From: an uncultured Collinsella sp. | GTDB taxonomy: Bacteria > Actinomycetota > Coriobacteriia > Coriobacteriales > Coriobacteriaceae | Assembly (NCBI GenBank): GCA_900542825.1 | Contig: UQOY01000005.1 | Coordinates: 62,001 to 126,000, forward strand | Direction of reading: 5' to 3' | Length of the DNA stretch: 64,000 nucleotides | Part shown: positions 6,989 through 18,012 of the stretch, one piece after another | Position numbering within the stretch: the first letter of the stretch is position 1 | Layout of the letters: every line of letters starts with the position of its first letter | Notes under the pieces: generated by a model | Seen by the model: only the letters and a program-made list of their open reading frames with translations | The model's database searches: none | What the model was told of the DNA's origin: nothing | Position numbers and translations under genes: made by a program

Positions 6989-9085
6989 ATGGCAGACGCT
7001 AAGGATTTCCTGTTTGAGATCGGTACGGAGGAAATGCCCTCCGCACCGCTGAACAATGCCGTCAAGCAGCTCGGCACCATGATTGCCAAGGGCCTCGACG
7101 AGGCCGGTCTGGCCCATGGCGAGGTCCGCGTGATCTCGAGCCCGCGTCGTCTGGCTGCGCTCGTGGCCAACGTCGCCACCGCGACCGATGAGGTCCACGA
7201 GGTCAAGCGCGGCCCCGCGGCAAACATTGCCTTTGATGCCGACGGCAACGCCACCAAGGCCGCCCAGGGCTTTGCCCGCAAGTGCGGTGTGGCTGCCGAG
7301 GACCTGGTCCGTCGTGAGGACACCGACGGCCGCGAGTACGTGTTCGCCGAGAAGAATATTCCCTCCGCACCGGCTACCCCGATCCTGACGGCTCTGTGCG
7401 AGAAGACCATCGCCGGCCTGCAATGGCCCAACTACCGCAGCCAGCGCTGGGGCCACGAGCACGCTACGTTTGTTCGTCCGGTCCGTTGGATCTGCTGCCT
7501 TTTGGGCGAGGACGTCGTGCCCGTGTCGTTTGCCGACGTGACGAGTGGCAACACCACGCGCGGCCATCGAGTCCTGGGCCCCGGTGATCATGTGGTCGCC
7601 AGCCCCGCTGTTTACGAGCAGGTGCTCGAGGACGCCGGCGTGCTTTCTGCCGAGCGCCGTCGCGAGGCCATCCTTGCCGGTATCGCTGAGGTCGAGGCTG
7701 CTCGCCCCGGCTGCCATGTCGACACGCCCAAGAAGGTCTTTGAGGAGGTCATTAACCTCTGCGAGTGGCCGACGGTGCTCGTCGGTACCTTCGACGAGGA
7801 GTTCCTCAAGGTCCCGCACGAGATCATCTGCGAGTCCATGCTTACCAACCAGCGCTACTTCCCGATCTATGACGGCGAGGGCAAGCTCACGCGTGAGTTC
7901 GTGGTCGTTTCCAACAGCAAGCCCGAGAATGCCGAGCGCGTGATCGACGGCAACGAGCGCGTCGTGCGCGCCCGTCTGGACGACGCCAAGTTCTTCTACG
8001 AGGAGGACCTGAAGATCTCCCTCGACGAGTTCCGCGAGCGTCTGGCCAAGGTCGCCTTCCAGGAGAAGCTCGGTAGCGTGCTCGCCAAGTCCGAGCGTAT
8101 TGAGCAGCTTGCGCTCGCCATCGCTCGCGAGGCCCATCTGGGTGCCCACCTTGCCGCCGATGCCGCTCGCGCCGCTCACCTGTGCAAGGCCGACCTGGTA
8201 TCCAACGCCGTCGTTGAGTTCACGAGCCAGCAGGGCGTGATGGGCGGTTACTACGCTATCGCGATGGGGGAGAACGACGAGGTCGCCCATGCTATCCGCG
8301 ATCATTATCGTCCCCGCTTTGCCGGCGATGAGCTGCCCGAGGGCACCGCTGGCTGCATCGTGGCCTGTGCCGACAAGCTCGATACCATTGCCGGTATTTT
8401 TGCCATCGGCGAGCCCCCGACCGGCTCTTCCGACCCGTACGCGCTGCGTCGCGCCGCTATCGGCATCATCAACATTCTGCGCGACCGTCTGCCGATTGAC
8501 CCCACGTCGCTGATCGACTTTGCCCTTGAGCTCTATAGCGAGCAGGGTATTGAGTTCGACGCCGCCGAGGTCGCCCAGCAGGTCCGTGGCTTCTTCCACG
8601 GTCGTCTGGTGAGCATGGCCCGCGACGAGAAGATTCCGGCCGACACCGTCGCCGCCGTCTCCGCGGTGCACATCATCGCCCCGTCCGTCTTCTTCGCCCG
8701 CTGCGCCGCGCTCGACGAGGCCCGCAAGAACGATGCCGAGACCTTCGACAACCTGGCTACCGCCTATGCCCGCGCCGCGCACATCTCCAAGCCCGAGCTG
8801 GGTGCGGAGTACGACCGCAGCCTGATGGGCGAGGTCGAGCTCGCGCTTGCCGACGCCTCCGAGGCCGCTCAGACCGCTGTCGATGCCGCCCTTGCTGCCG
8901 AGGATTACCCGGCCGCATTTTCCGCCCTTGCCGCCCTGCGTGCCCCCATCGACCGCTTCTTCGACGTGGTCATGGTCATGGACAAGGACGAGCAGCTCCG
9001 CGATAATCGCCTTAAGCTGCTCAACCGCTTCGAGGCCGTTTTCTCCGGCATCGCCAACATCGGTGAGCTTGCCCGCAAAAAGTAA
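6989..9085 (+). CDS. glyS: Glycyl-tRNA synthetase beta subunit
   Basis: Beta subunit of glycyl-tRNA synthetase, needed for tRNA binding. The N-terminal DFLFEIGTEEMPSAPL and internal KVPHEIICESMLTNQRYFPI and TGSSDPYALRRAAIGI are family hallmarks; the C-terminal portion carries the anticodon-binding region. Length is 698 residues, normal. ATG 6989 lies 3 bases after glyQ, preceded by GGAAGGCGAGG. A 1021-codon antisense open frame covers the gene and is a composition artefact. Confidence 0.97.
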   Translation: MADAKDFLFEIGTEEMPSAPLNNAVKQLGTMIAKGLDEAGLAHGEVRVISSPRRLAALVANVATATDEVHEVKRGPAANIAFDADGNATKAAQGFARKCGVAAEDLVRREDTDGREYVFAEKNIPSAPATPILTALCEKTIAGLQWPNYRSQRWGHEHATFVRPVRWICCLLGEDVVPVSFADVTSGNTTRGHRVLGPGDHVVASPAVYEQVLEDAGVLSAERRREAILAGIAEVEAARPGCHVDTPKKVFEEVINLCEWPTVLVGTFDEEFLKVPHEIICESMLTNQRYFPIYDGEGKLTREFVVVSNSKPENAERVIDGNERVVRARLDDAKFFYEEDLKISLDEFRERLAKVAFQEKLGSVLAKSERIEQLALAIAREAHLGAHLAADAARAAHLCKADLVSNAVVEFTSQQGVMGGYYAIAMGENDEVAHAIRDHYRPRFAGDELPEGTAGCIVACADKLDTIAGIFAIGEPPTGSSDPYALRRAAIGIINILRDRLPIDPTSLIDFALELYSEQGIEFDAAEVAQQVRGFFHGRLVSMARDEKIPADTVAAVSAVHIIAPSVFFARCAALDEARKNDAETFDNLATAYARAAHISKPELGAEYDRSLMGEVELALADASEAAQTAVDAALAAEDYPAAFSALAALRAPIDRFFDVVMVMDKDEQLRDNRLKLLNRFEAVFSGIANIGELARKK

Positions 9086-9119
9086 GCTACCCTGCGCGTA
9101 AGCGCAAAAGGAGCCCCGC

Positions 9120-9995
9120 ATGGATTGCCCGGTCACCGCTCGTCCCACCGTTATCGTTATCTCCGACTCGCTCGGTGATACCGCTTGTGAGGTGGTGCTT
9201 GCGGCGTCCGGGCAATTTGATGAAGGGGCTTTTCATCTTTTGCGCCTGCCCAAGGTGACCTCGGTGGAGCAGGTTAAATCGTTTGTGGGCCCGCGTGTCG
9301 ATGCGGGCCATCGCGATATTGCCGTGTTCCATACCATTGTCGATCCGGCGCTTCGCGCCCGCGTGCTCGATTACTTGGGTATGCTTCATATCCGTTCGGT
9401 CGATCTGATCGGTCCGACACTTGCCGTGCTGTCGTCGCTCATCGGTGTGCCGCCCAAGGGCATCGCGGGTGTGATTCACAAGACCGATGACCGTTATTTC
9501 CATCGTATCGAGGCCATGGAGTATTTCGTTGAGCACGACGACGGGCGCGGTTGCGACGATCTGTCGGGTGCCGATATCGTGCTGCTGGGCGTGTCGCGCA
9601 CGTCCAAGACGCCGCTGTCGATGTATTTGGCCTATCAGGGTTACAAGGTTGCCAACGTTCCGCTCGCGCACGGCATGGAGCCGCCGAAGTCGATTTACGA
9701 GGTCGACCCGATGCGGTTGTTCGGCTTGATTTCGACCGTCGACGTCATCTCCGAGATTCGCGATAGCCGCTTGGGTGATGACTACGCCCGCGCCGTCGCA
9801 GGCTCCTATGCCGAGCCCGAGAGCGTGCGCAGCGAGCTTGCTGAAGCCCGCGCGCTCATGAAACGCCTGGGCTGCTTTGTGGTTCGTACCGACGGCAAGG
9901 CCATCGAGGAAAGCGCTGCCGAGATCATTAGTCACTTGGATGAAATCCAAGAAGCCCGTGCCCGCCGCGCCGCTCGTCGAGCCCAACAAAGCTAG
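9120..9995 (+). CDS. Pyruvate, phosphate dikinase regulatory protein (DUF299 bifunctional kinase/pyrophosphorylase)
   Basis: DUF299 protein of 291 residues. The N-terminal VIVISDSLGDTACEV and the central nucleotide-binding GVSRTSKTPLSMYLAYQGYK (about residues 156-175) are the family signatures. Family members inactivate PPDK or PEP synthase by ADP-dependent phosphorylation of a threonine next to the catalytic histidine and reverse this with phosphate. The ppdK gene lies 298 bases downstream on the same strand, so PPDK is almost certainly the target. ATG 9120 has AAAAGGAG upstream. Confidence 0.93.
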   Translation: MDCPVTARPTVIVISDSLGDTACEVVLAASGQFDEGAFHLLRLPKVTSVEQVKSFVGPRVDAGHRDIAVFHTIVDPALRARVLDYLGMLHIRSVDLIGPTLAVLSSLIGVPPKGIAGVIHKTDDRYFHRIEAMEYFVEHDDGRGCDDLSGADIVLLGVSRTSKTPLSMYLAYQGYKVANVPLAHGMEPPKSIYEVDPMRLFGLISTVDVISEIRDSRLGDDYARAVAGSYAEPESVRSELAEARALMKRLGCFVVRTDGKAIEESAAEIISHLDEIQEARARRAARRAQQS

Positions 9996-10057
9996 CTCAC
10001 TGGGGTAGCTAAAAATGTCCCGTCTAAAAAAGACTGCCTAAAATAATGCACGATAAT

Positions 10058-10170
10058 GGTAAAGCGATTTAGCAATAAACTTGCATTTGACCTGCAAGTT
10101 CGTTGCATTGGTATCTTCATAAGGTAATCACCTTTACCTACCGTTTACCGTCACATTTATCACGTTTACC
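10058..10170 (+). promoter_or_regulatory. Putative operator region upstream of ppdK
   Basis: The 297-base gap between the PPDK regulator gene and ppdK contains a perfect 8-bp inverted repeat AACTTGCA / TGCAAGTT (10078-10085 and 10093-10100, 7-base spacer). It also has TTTACC at 10133, 10144 and 10165 and the reverse GGTAAA at 10058. They look like regulator sites, but no regulator can be named. Confidence 0.4.
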
Positions 10171-10211
10171 AAACCCCGCGCCCTCTACGCAAGCCCGCTC
10201 AACGCCCGCCG

Positions 10212-10217
10212 TATAGT
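10212..10217 (+). promoter_or_regulatory. Candidate -10 box of ppdK
   Basis: TATAGT about 80 bases before the ppdK start, downstream of the repeat cluster. The -35 region is not recognisable, which would fit a promoter that needs an activator. Confidence 0.4.
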
Positions 10218-10292
10218 ACCCTCACGGCTCGCATCCGGCGGGTTGATTCGTTACCACGGTCGTGCGCGAGAGTGCATGGAAGGGGAAGTATC

Positions 10293-13043
<2,751 letters not shown>

Positions 13044-13083
13044 CCGAGTCGCGTTCCATTTGCGCCTTTTATGCCCCCCTTCG

Positions 13084-13124
13084 CGCCGTCGCGCCCCCTG
13101 TGGACGCGGCGGCGATTTACGTTG
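13084..13124 (+). terminator. Weak candidate terminator after ppdK
   Basis: A 10-bp GC-only stem (13084-13093 with 13105-13114, one wobble) is followed only by ATTTACGTTGG, so termination is probably partial. It lies in the 115-base gap before the secreted-protein gene. Confidence 0.35.
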
Positions 13125-13158
13125 GTTCAATACATTGGCAACTGATGGGAGGACTGCG

Positions 13159-15966
13159 ATGAAAAACCTCACCAGGTATTTGCAACGAGCGTGTCGGGGA
13201 GCACAGATGACCCTGTGCTGGGTGGTCGTTGCGGTCACGGCACTTTGCGGGATGCCGACAGCCGGTTTTGCCCTTCAGGATGATTCGCGCGACGAGCTCT
13301 ATGGCGACGTGGTCAACCCGCTCACCATTACGGTCAACGATCGCGACTGCACGTTTGTAGATATCGATGACGGCAAGCTCGAGGGCCGTACCTCGATGTA
13401 CGACAACGTCTCGTTCTACACGGCCGCCGTCAAAAAGGTGCTGCCCAACTGGGCATCGCTTGCCTATAACATCCTTGGCTATGGCGGAGGCGACGACTCC
13501 AAGGACTTTTTATACTGGGACCACGCCGGCAAGGGCTTTGAGAAGGACTTCGGTAAGGGGCACTACATCTATCTGTATGATGCGCTTTCGGGCGGCAACG
13601 GTGAGCATTCCGACGGCGCCGACAAATCGAAGCAGAGTGGTCTGACATCTGCAAAAAGCCTCAATGCGGTCTACGAGCGCTTGACCGACGATATCGCTGG
13701 CTGTATCGGTCACAAGCTGAAGGGCTCCGATTTCCGTAAAAACGTGCCGCTCGACGGACTGTCGAAAAACACGACTGAGCAGGACGTCATCTATGCCACC
13801 ATCGCGTGCGTGGATAAGCTCGGCGGCACCTATCAGTACGATTTCAATGGCTTTGGCATCGCGTTCTATAACTTTAGAGTTCAGCAGCTCAACAGCGTGA
13901 ACAAGCTTAACTGTGCGCCCGAGGACGCACCGGGCTATTCCTTTGTCGATTCTAAGACTGAGCAGGAGCTCGTTACCTCGGCACTCAACGTCGGCTATGA
14001 GGACGCCTCGCAGAGCATCACGCTCGCCCGCGGTACCGAGGAGACGGTCGGCACGAGCACTTCTGAATCCGCATCGTATTCCAAAGGCGGCTCGTGGGGC
14101 GCATCGGTGAGCCTCAAGGAGTCGCTGGGCGTGCCCGCAACAGCGAGCGAGGAGATCGAGACCTCGTTTTCGGCCGAAACCACGATGTCCCAGTTGTGGG
14201 AGGCGAGCAAGACCGAGGAACAGTCGATCACCACAACCGACAATCAGTCGGTCACCGTCAATATGACGATCCCGGCGCACACACAGGTCAATAGCAAGCA
14301 GACGAGTTCTACCACGACGCTGTCCGAGGACTATGACCAGCCGGTGGGCGTGACGTTTGACGTGATCATCTTTAACATGAACGGCGAGTGCTACGACGAC
14401 AACGCCGCCGTGCAGGAGTTCCATACCGCCGGTTATGACCAGCGCTCGTTCTACACCACCTTTGGCGATCAGTCGACCGACGCCGTGCAGAACCTGTTCC
14501 TGCGCTCAATCGCCCATCGTGGCGACGACGGCTACGATACCACTGCCGGAAACGTCACGAGCTGGTCGTATCGCACCAACAACCACATGGTGCGCGCCAT
14601 CGATTGGAATTCGGTCCTGGCCGATCGCGAGGTGCCCTCGCGCAACGGCGGCGCCCCGCGCACGTGCAACGTGCTCAATGACATGGCCGCGACCTATCCC
14701 ATGTCCATTACGGGTTCCAATCTGTCGTTTGAGTCGGTGACGGTCGATACGCAGTTGGGCACGCCGCAACCCATTAAGCCCATCTCCAAGATTCTCGTGT
14801 CGCTGCAGACCGATAAGACCCGAAGGCTTACGGTTGGAGACGAAGACCCCATCTCTTCCTATCGCGTGCGTGCAAGGGACGAGGACGATGTTGATTACTA
14901 CGGCTTTGTGAAGTCGTCGGGCGACTGGCGCGTGGTCGATAAAAAGGGCAAGGAATGCAAGTCCGACGTCATCGAGATCCAGACCGACCCTGTCACCCAC
15001 GAGCAGGTCGTGGTGGGTAAAAAGGCCGGCACCGCCTACGTAAAGTACTTTATCCCCGAGGACACCTATGTGGACGTGAACGGGCATGTCTCGACCAATG
15101 ACGAGATCGACGCCGCGGCCTACAAATATAAGGTAAGTGACGTGGCACCCGAGCCGTTTAACGGCAGCATCAAACTCGAGGGCTCGGCACAGACCGTCGT
15201 CGGCGTCGAGGAAAATCTCAACGGCATCGAGGGCCTGACGGCTACGGTCTATGACACGACGGGCAAGGAAGTCGATAGAGTCTGCAGCTGGGAGGCCCAG
15301 GAGCTCGAGAGCAAGGGCATTTCGGTCGCGACAGACGGCACGATGACCATCTCGCAACCGGGCACCTTCCATGTTCGCGCCTTTATTGACGGCGTGTATT
15401 CCGATTGGGCCGAGGTCATCGCCGCGCCCGCACCGGTTGACCCGATGACGACCGTCGTCGAGACACCGGTGAGTGCTACGTCCGTTTCTTCGGGGGATTC
15501 TTCGGCAACGACGGATAGCACGGCTCCTGCCCAGGGAGAGCAGGCCGCTTCCGATGCGAACGCGGCCGAGTCTGCTCCGGCGAGCGACGATGCCACTGCA
15601 TTGACTGACGATACCGCGCCCGCTGCCGCGAAGGATGCCTCGCCGATTCCTACGGGCCTCGTTACCGTGTTGACCGATATCTGCCGCTACGGCATCGATC
15701 ACGGCCTCATCAGCACATCAAACAAGGAAGAGATGACCAAGCAGGACTTCGACATCTTGGGCATCCTGTACCTGATGGCGGACAGCCAGAACCTGGTGCC
15801 CCAGGACGCTGAGGAAGCGATGAATGAATGGGTCCATGACAACTATAATGACGACGAGCTCGCCACATGGAAGCAACATGCGCTGTCGGTGATGCTCGAG
15901 TACGGCTACATTGCGCCCGGGACGAGCGTGACGACGCCGACGACTGACGCTGCGGACGGCGCATAA
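13159..15966 (+). CDS. Large secreted protein with a putative aerolysin-type (ETX/MTX2-like) pore-forming module and Ig-like domains
   Basis: 935 residues, function not known. A signal peptide is clear: basic start, hydrophobic core at about 18-31, likely cleavage after the AGFA motif near residue 38. An N-terminal region of about 240 residues follows that I do not recognise. Residues about 278-406 resemble aerolysin-family toxins: long Ser/Thr-rich alternating stretches with an amphipathic central segment (SYSKGGSWGASVSL, about 303-316) and the strand-turn IPAHTQV near 372. Two beta-rich Ig-like (Big-like) domains at about 540-660 and 668-755 follow, then a Ser/Thr/Ala/Pro linker (757-830) and a helical acidic domain (831-921). 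There is no sortase motif. ATG 13159 has GGGAGGA upstream; the longer open frame from 12865 overlaps ppdK and is not used. It is apparently monocistronic, with no partner or immunity gene beside it. Confidence 0.6.
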   Translation: MKNLTRYLQRACRGAQMTLCWVVVAVTALCGMPTAGFALQDDSRDELYGDVVNPLTITVNDRDCTFVDIDDGKLEGRTSMYDNVSFYTAAVKKVLPNWASLAYNILGYGGGDDSKDFLYWDHAGKGFEKDFGKGHYIYLYDALSGGNGEHSDGADKSKQSGLTSAKSLNAVYERLTDDIAGCIGHKLKGSDFRKNVPLDGLSKNTTEQDVIYATIACVDKLGGTYQYDFNGFGIAFYNFRVQQLNSVNKLNCAPEDAPGYSFVDSKTEQELVTSALNVGYEDASQSITLARGTEETVGTSTSESASYSKGGSWGASVSLKESLGVPATASEEIETSFSAETTMSQLWEASKTEEQSITTTDNQSVTVNMTIPAHTQVNSKQTSSTTTLSEDYDQPVGVTFDVIIFNMNGECYDDNAAVQEFHTAGYDQRSFYTTFGDQSTDAVQNLFLRSIAHRGDDGYDTTAGNVTSWSYRTNNHMVRAIDWNSVLADREVPSRNGGAPRTCNVLNDMAATYPMSITGSNLSFESVTVDTQLGTPQPIKPISKILVSLQTDKTRRLTVGDEDPISSYRVRARDEDDVDYYGFVKSSGDWRVVDKKGKECKSDVIEIQTDPVTHEQVVVGKKAGTAYVKYFIPEDTYVDVNGHVSTNDEIDAAAYKYKVSDVAPEPFNGSIKLEGSAQTVVGVEENLNGIEGLTATVYDTTGKEVDRVCSWEAQELESKGISVATDGTMTISQPGTFHVRAFIDGVYSDWAEVIAAPAPVDPMTTVVETPVSATSVSSGDSSATTDSTAPAQGEQAASDANAAESAPASDDATALTDDTAPAAAKDASPIPTGLVTVLTDICRYGIDHGLISTSNKEEMTKQDFDILGILYLMADSQNLVPQDAEEAMNEWVHDNYNDDELATWKQHALSVMLEYGYIAPGTSVTTPTTDAADGA

Positions 15967-16017
15967 GTGCAGAAAGAGTGCGTGTTTTTGTCTTTTTGCG
16001 CACGGGCAAAATAGTTC

Positions 16018-16045
16018 TTGCAGCCGAGGTCGTGGCGTGTATACT
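16018..16045 (+). promoter_or_regulatory. Candidate promoter of rplS
   Basis: TTGCAG at 16018-16023 and TATACT at 16040-16045 are spaced by 16 bases. The start would be about 60 bases before rplS, so rplS is independent of the secreted-protein gene. Confidence 0.6.
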
Positions 16046-16114
16046 CGAATACGTTTGTTCAACTACGTGCCGGCCAAGGTGGTACGGCACCTCTAGAAGA
16101 GTAAGGAATTGCAC

Positions 16115-16456
16115 ATGGATTACATCCGCGCAATCGAGCGCCAGCAGATCCGCGAGGACATTCCTCAGGTTCGCGTCGCCGACAACGTCAAGGTTCACTA
16201 CCGCATTAAGGAAGGCGACCGCGAGCGCATCCAGGTCTTCCAGGGCGACGTCATCCGCATGGCCGGCGCCGGTGCCCGCGAGACCTTCACCGTCCGCAAG
16301 ATTTCCTTCGGTGTCGGTGTTGAGCGTACCTTCCCGCTTCACAGCCCCAAGATCGCCAAGCTCGAGGTCGTTCGTCATGGTCGCGTCCGTCGCGCCAAGC
16401 TGTACTACCTCCGCGACAAGGTGGGCAAGGCTGCTCGCATCCCCGAGAAGCGCTAA
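16115..16456 (+). CDS. rplS: 50S ribosomal protein L19
   Basis: L19 lies at the 30S-50S interface. Conserved blocks are IPQVRVADNVKVHYRIKEGDRERIQVFQGDVI and GVGVERTFPLHSPKIAKLEVVRHGRVRRAKLYYLRD, each shortened here in description by their ends: IPQVRVAD, FQGDVI, ERTFPLHSP, AKLYYLRD. Length is 113 residues. I chose ATG 16115 with AAGGAA 6 bases upstream rather than TTG 16109. It is single, between its own promoter and terminator. Confidence 0.97.
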   Translation: MDYIRAIERQQIREDIPQVRVADNVKVHYRIKEGDRERIQVFQGDVIRMAGAGARETFTVRKISFGVGVERTFPLHSPKIAKLEVVRHGRVRRAKLYYLRDKVGKAARIPEKR

Positions 16457-16490
16457 GAAGATCGCAGCGTCTGTCCACTCGTTTGGACAC

Positions 16491-16520
16491 AAGGGTCACC
16501 TTCGGGTGGCCCTTCTTTTT
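16491..16520 (+). terminator. Rho-independent terminator after rplS
   Basis: A 10-bp stem (16491-16500 with 16505-16514, one wobble) with a TTCG tetraloop is followed by CTTTTT. Confidence 0.93.
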
Positions 16521-16549
16521 ATCTGATTTGCATGCAAGGAGGGCCTGGT

Positions 16550-17338
16550 ATGGCCAATATGACGAGCTCGGTTTCGGCATCGCAGGTTGCCGGCGAGCTG
16601 GCGAGCGCCACGTTCGAGGAGATTCCCGCCCTCGTGGAGCATTATCGCGAGGATCCACGCCAGCAGGTGATCAAGGCTTGCGAACGTGCCCTTAAGCGCC
16701 ATGCCAGGGAACTTTCCGAACGCGAGCGCGTCAACGGTATGTACGAGCTTATGCATGAGCTCGGCGGTGATGGCGTGGTCGTGGGCGTCGACGAGGTGGG
16801 CCGTGGTTCGGTAGCGGGTCCCTTGACCGTGTGTGCCGTGTGTCTTCCGATGGAGCCGCGCATTTGGGGCATCAACGATTCCAAAAAGCTCACGCCGGCG
16901 CGCCGCGAGCTGCTCTCGGTGAAGATTGCCGAGGTTGCGACTGCTATCGGCTTTTGCCATATCGCTCCTGCGGATATCGATGAGATGGGCATGGCCCGCG
17001 CCATTCGAGCCGCTGTCGCGGGTGCGGTGGCAGATACGGGGCTTGAGCCCGATTGCGTGCTTATGGACGGCAACCCCCTGGGTGCCGTGCCCCATGAGCG
17101 CGACGTGGTCAAGGGCGATGCCAAGATCGCCTGTATCGCCGCGGCATCCATCATGGCAAAGGTCACGCGTGACGAGATGATGGTCGAGTACGATGCCGAG
17201 TATCCCGAGTACCATTTGGCCGATTCGAAAGGCTATGCGAGCCCCGAACACATCGAAGCCATTCGCAAACATGGTCTTTCTCCGCTGCATCGTGTGAGCT
17301 TTTGCGGAAACTTTCTGCAGACTGAGCGCCTTTTTTAG
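16550..17338 (+). CDS. rnhB: Ribonuclease HII
   Basis: RNase HII removes ribonucleotides from DNA and RNA-DNA hybrids. The active-site Asp/Glu motifs are intact: GVDEVGRGSVAGPLTV near residue 85, INDSKKL, the Asp in LMDGNPL, and ASIMAKVTRDEMM. The protein is 262 residues, with a helical N-terminal extension of about 75 residues ahead of the catalytic core, as in Bacillus-type RNase HII. ATG 16550 has AAGGAGGG 6 bases upstream; ATG 16532 lies before that site and is rejected. Confidence 0.95.
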   Translation: MANMTSSVSASQVAGELASATFEEIPALVEHYREDPRQQVIKACERALKRHARELSERERVNGMYELMHELGGDGVVVGVDEVGRGSVAGPLTVCAVCLPMEPRIWGINDSKKLTPARRELLSVKIAEVATAIGFCHIAPADIDEMGMARAIRAAVAGAVADTGLEPDCVLMDGNPLGAVPHERDVVKGDAKIACIAAASIMAKVTRDEMMVEYDAEYPEYHLADSKGYASPEHIEAIRKHGLSPLHRVSFCGNFLQTERLF

Positions 17339-17385
17339 GCCAATTGTGGAGATAGGGACTTTAAGGGTTCCATAAACTTGCTGGT

Positions 17386-17423
17386 AGGGGCCGTGTGCAA
17401 CGCTATTGTTGCGCGCGGCCCCT
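17386..17423 (+). terminator. Strong hairpin after rnhB, probable terminator
   Basis: A 16-bp stem (17386-17401 with 17408-17423, two G-T wobbles) with a 6-base loop lies 47 bases after rnhB. The following CATTTGT is only weakly T-rich, so termination strength is uncertain. Confidence 0.55.
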
Positions 17424-17526
17424 CATTTGTCGGCATTTGGTTGGTTTTTGGTTTGCTTCCGGTACTTACCCGCATGAAACATGCCCTCATTATCGAGGCA
17501 ATGCAGGGAGTGGGAAAGGAGACCCC

Positions 17527-18012
17527 ATGTGTGCCGCAGGCAAAACGAGCAAGACGCAGCAGCTCAAGGAACGTTGGGAAGAGGGGGAGCTCGATTGCGG
17601 GTCGATCACGCCTGAGTTTATCAAGGGGCTCAGTCCTCGCGAGCTCGGTATGCTGGGCGAGCTTATCGCTATCGATTACTTTAACGAGCGCGGCTATACG
17701 TTGCTGGAACAAGGCTATCGATGCTCGGAGGGCGAGGCCGACCTGGTGTTGCTCGATGAGCTCGACGATGTGGTGGTGATGACCGAGGTCAAAACCAGGC
17801 GTGTTGCGCTGGATTTCGATACGCGGGTGTTTCCCGAGGAAGCGGTGAATGCCCAAAAGCAGCGGCGCTATCGTCGCATCGCGAGCTGCTATCTCATGGA
17901 GCATTATCCGCTCAAGGCGATCCGCTTCGATGCCGTGGGCGTCACCATTCGCGGCGGGCATATCGCCGAGATCGAGCACCAGTACAACGCGTTCGATTGG
18001 CAGGTGTCGTGA
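17527..18012 (+). CDS. UPF0102 (YraN-family) nuclease-fold protein
   Basis: 161 residues. The YraN family has a PD-(D/E)XK nuclease-like fold; its motifs are seen as GELIAIDYFNERGYTLLEQGYR (shortened: GELIAIDYF, RGYTLLEQ), GEADLVLL and MTEVKTRR, where the Glu-Ala-Asp and Glu-Val-Lys are the probable catalytic residues. The biochemical role is not established. I chose ATG 17527, preceded by AAAGGAG at 5 bases. Its stop overlaps the comM start (TGATG). The longer frame to 17395 runs into the hairpin and is rejected. YraN next to comM and dprA is a recurrent arrangement. Confidence 0.88.
   Translation: MCAAGKTSKTQQLKERWEEGELDCGSITPEFIKGLSPRELGMLGELIAIDYFNERGYTLLEQGYRCSEGEADLVLLDELDDVVVMTEVKTRRVALDFDTRVFPEEAVNAQKQRRYRRIASCYLMEHYPLKAIRFDAVGVTIRGGHIAEIEHQYNAFDWQVS

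Noticed and set aside
6083..9148. 1021-codon minus-strand open frame antisense to glyQ and glyS
   Set aside because: It spans two well-supported genes and their junction, and has shadow-type composition without motifs.
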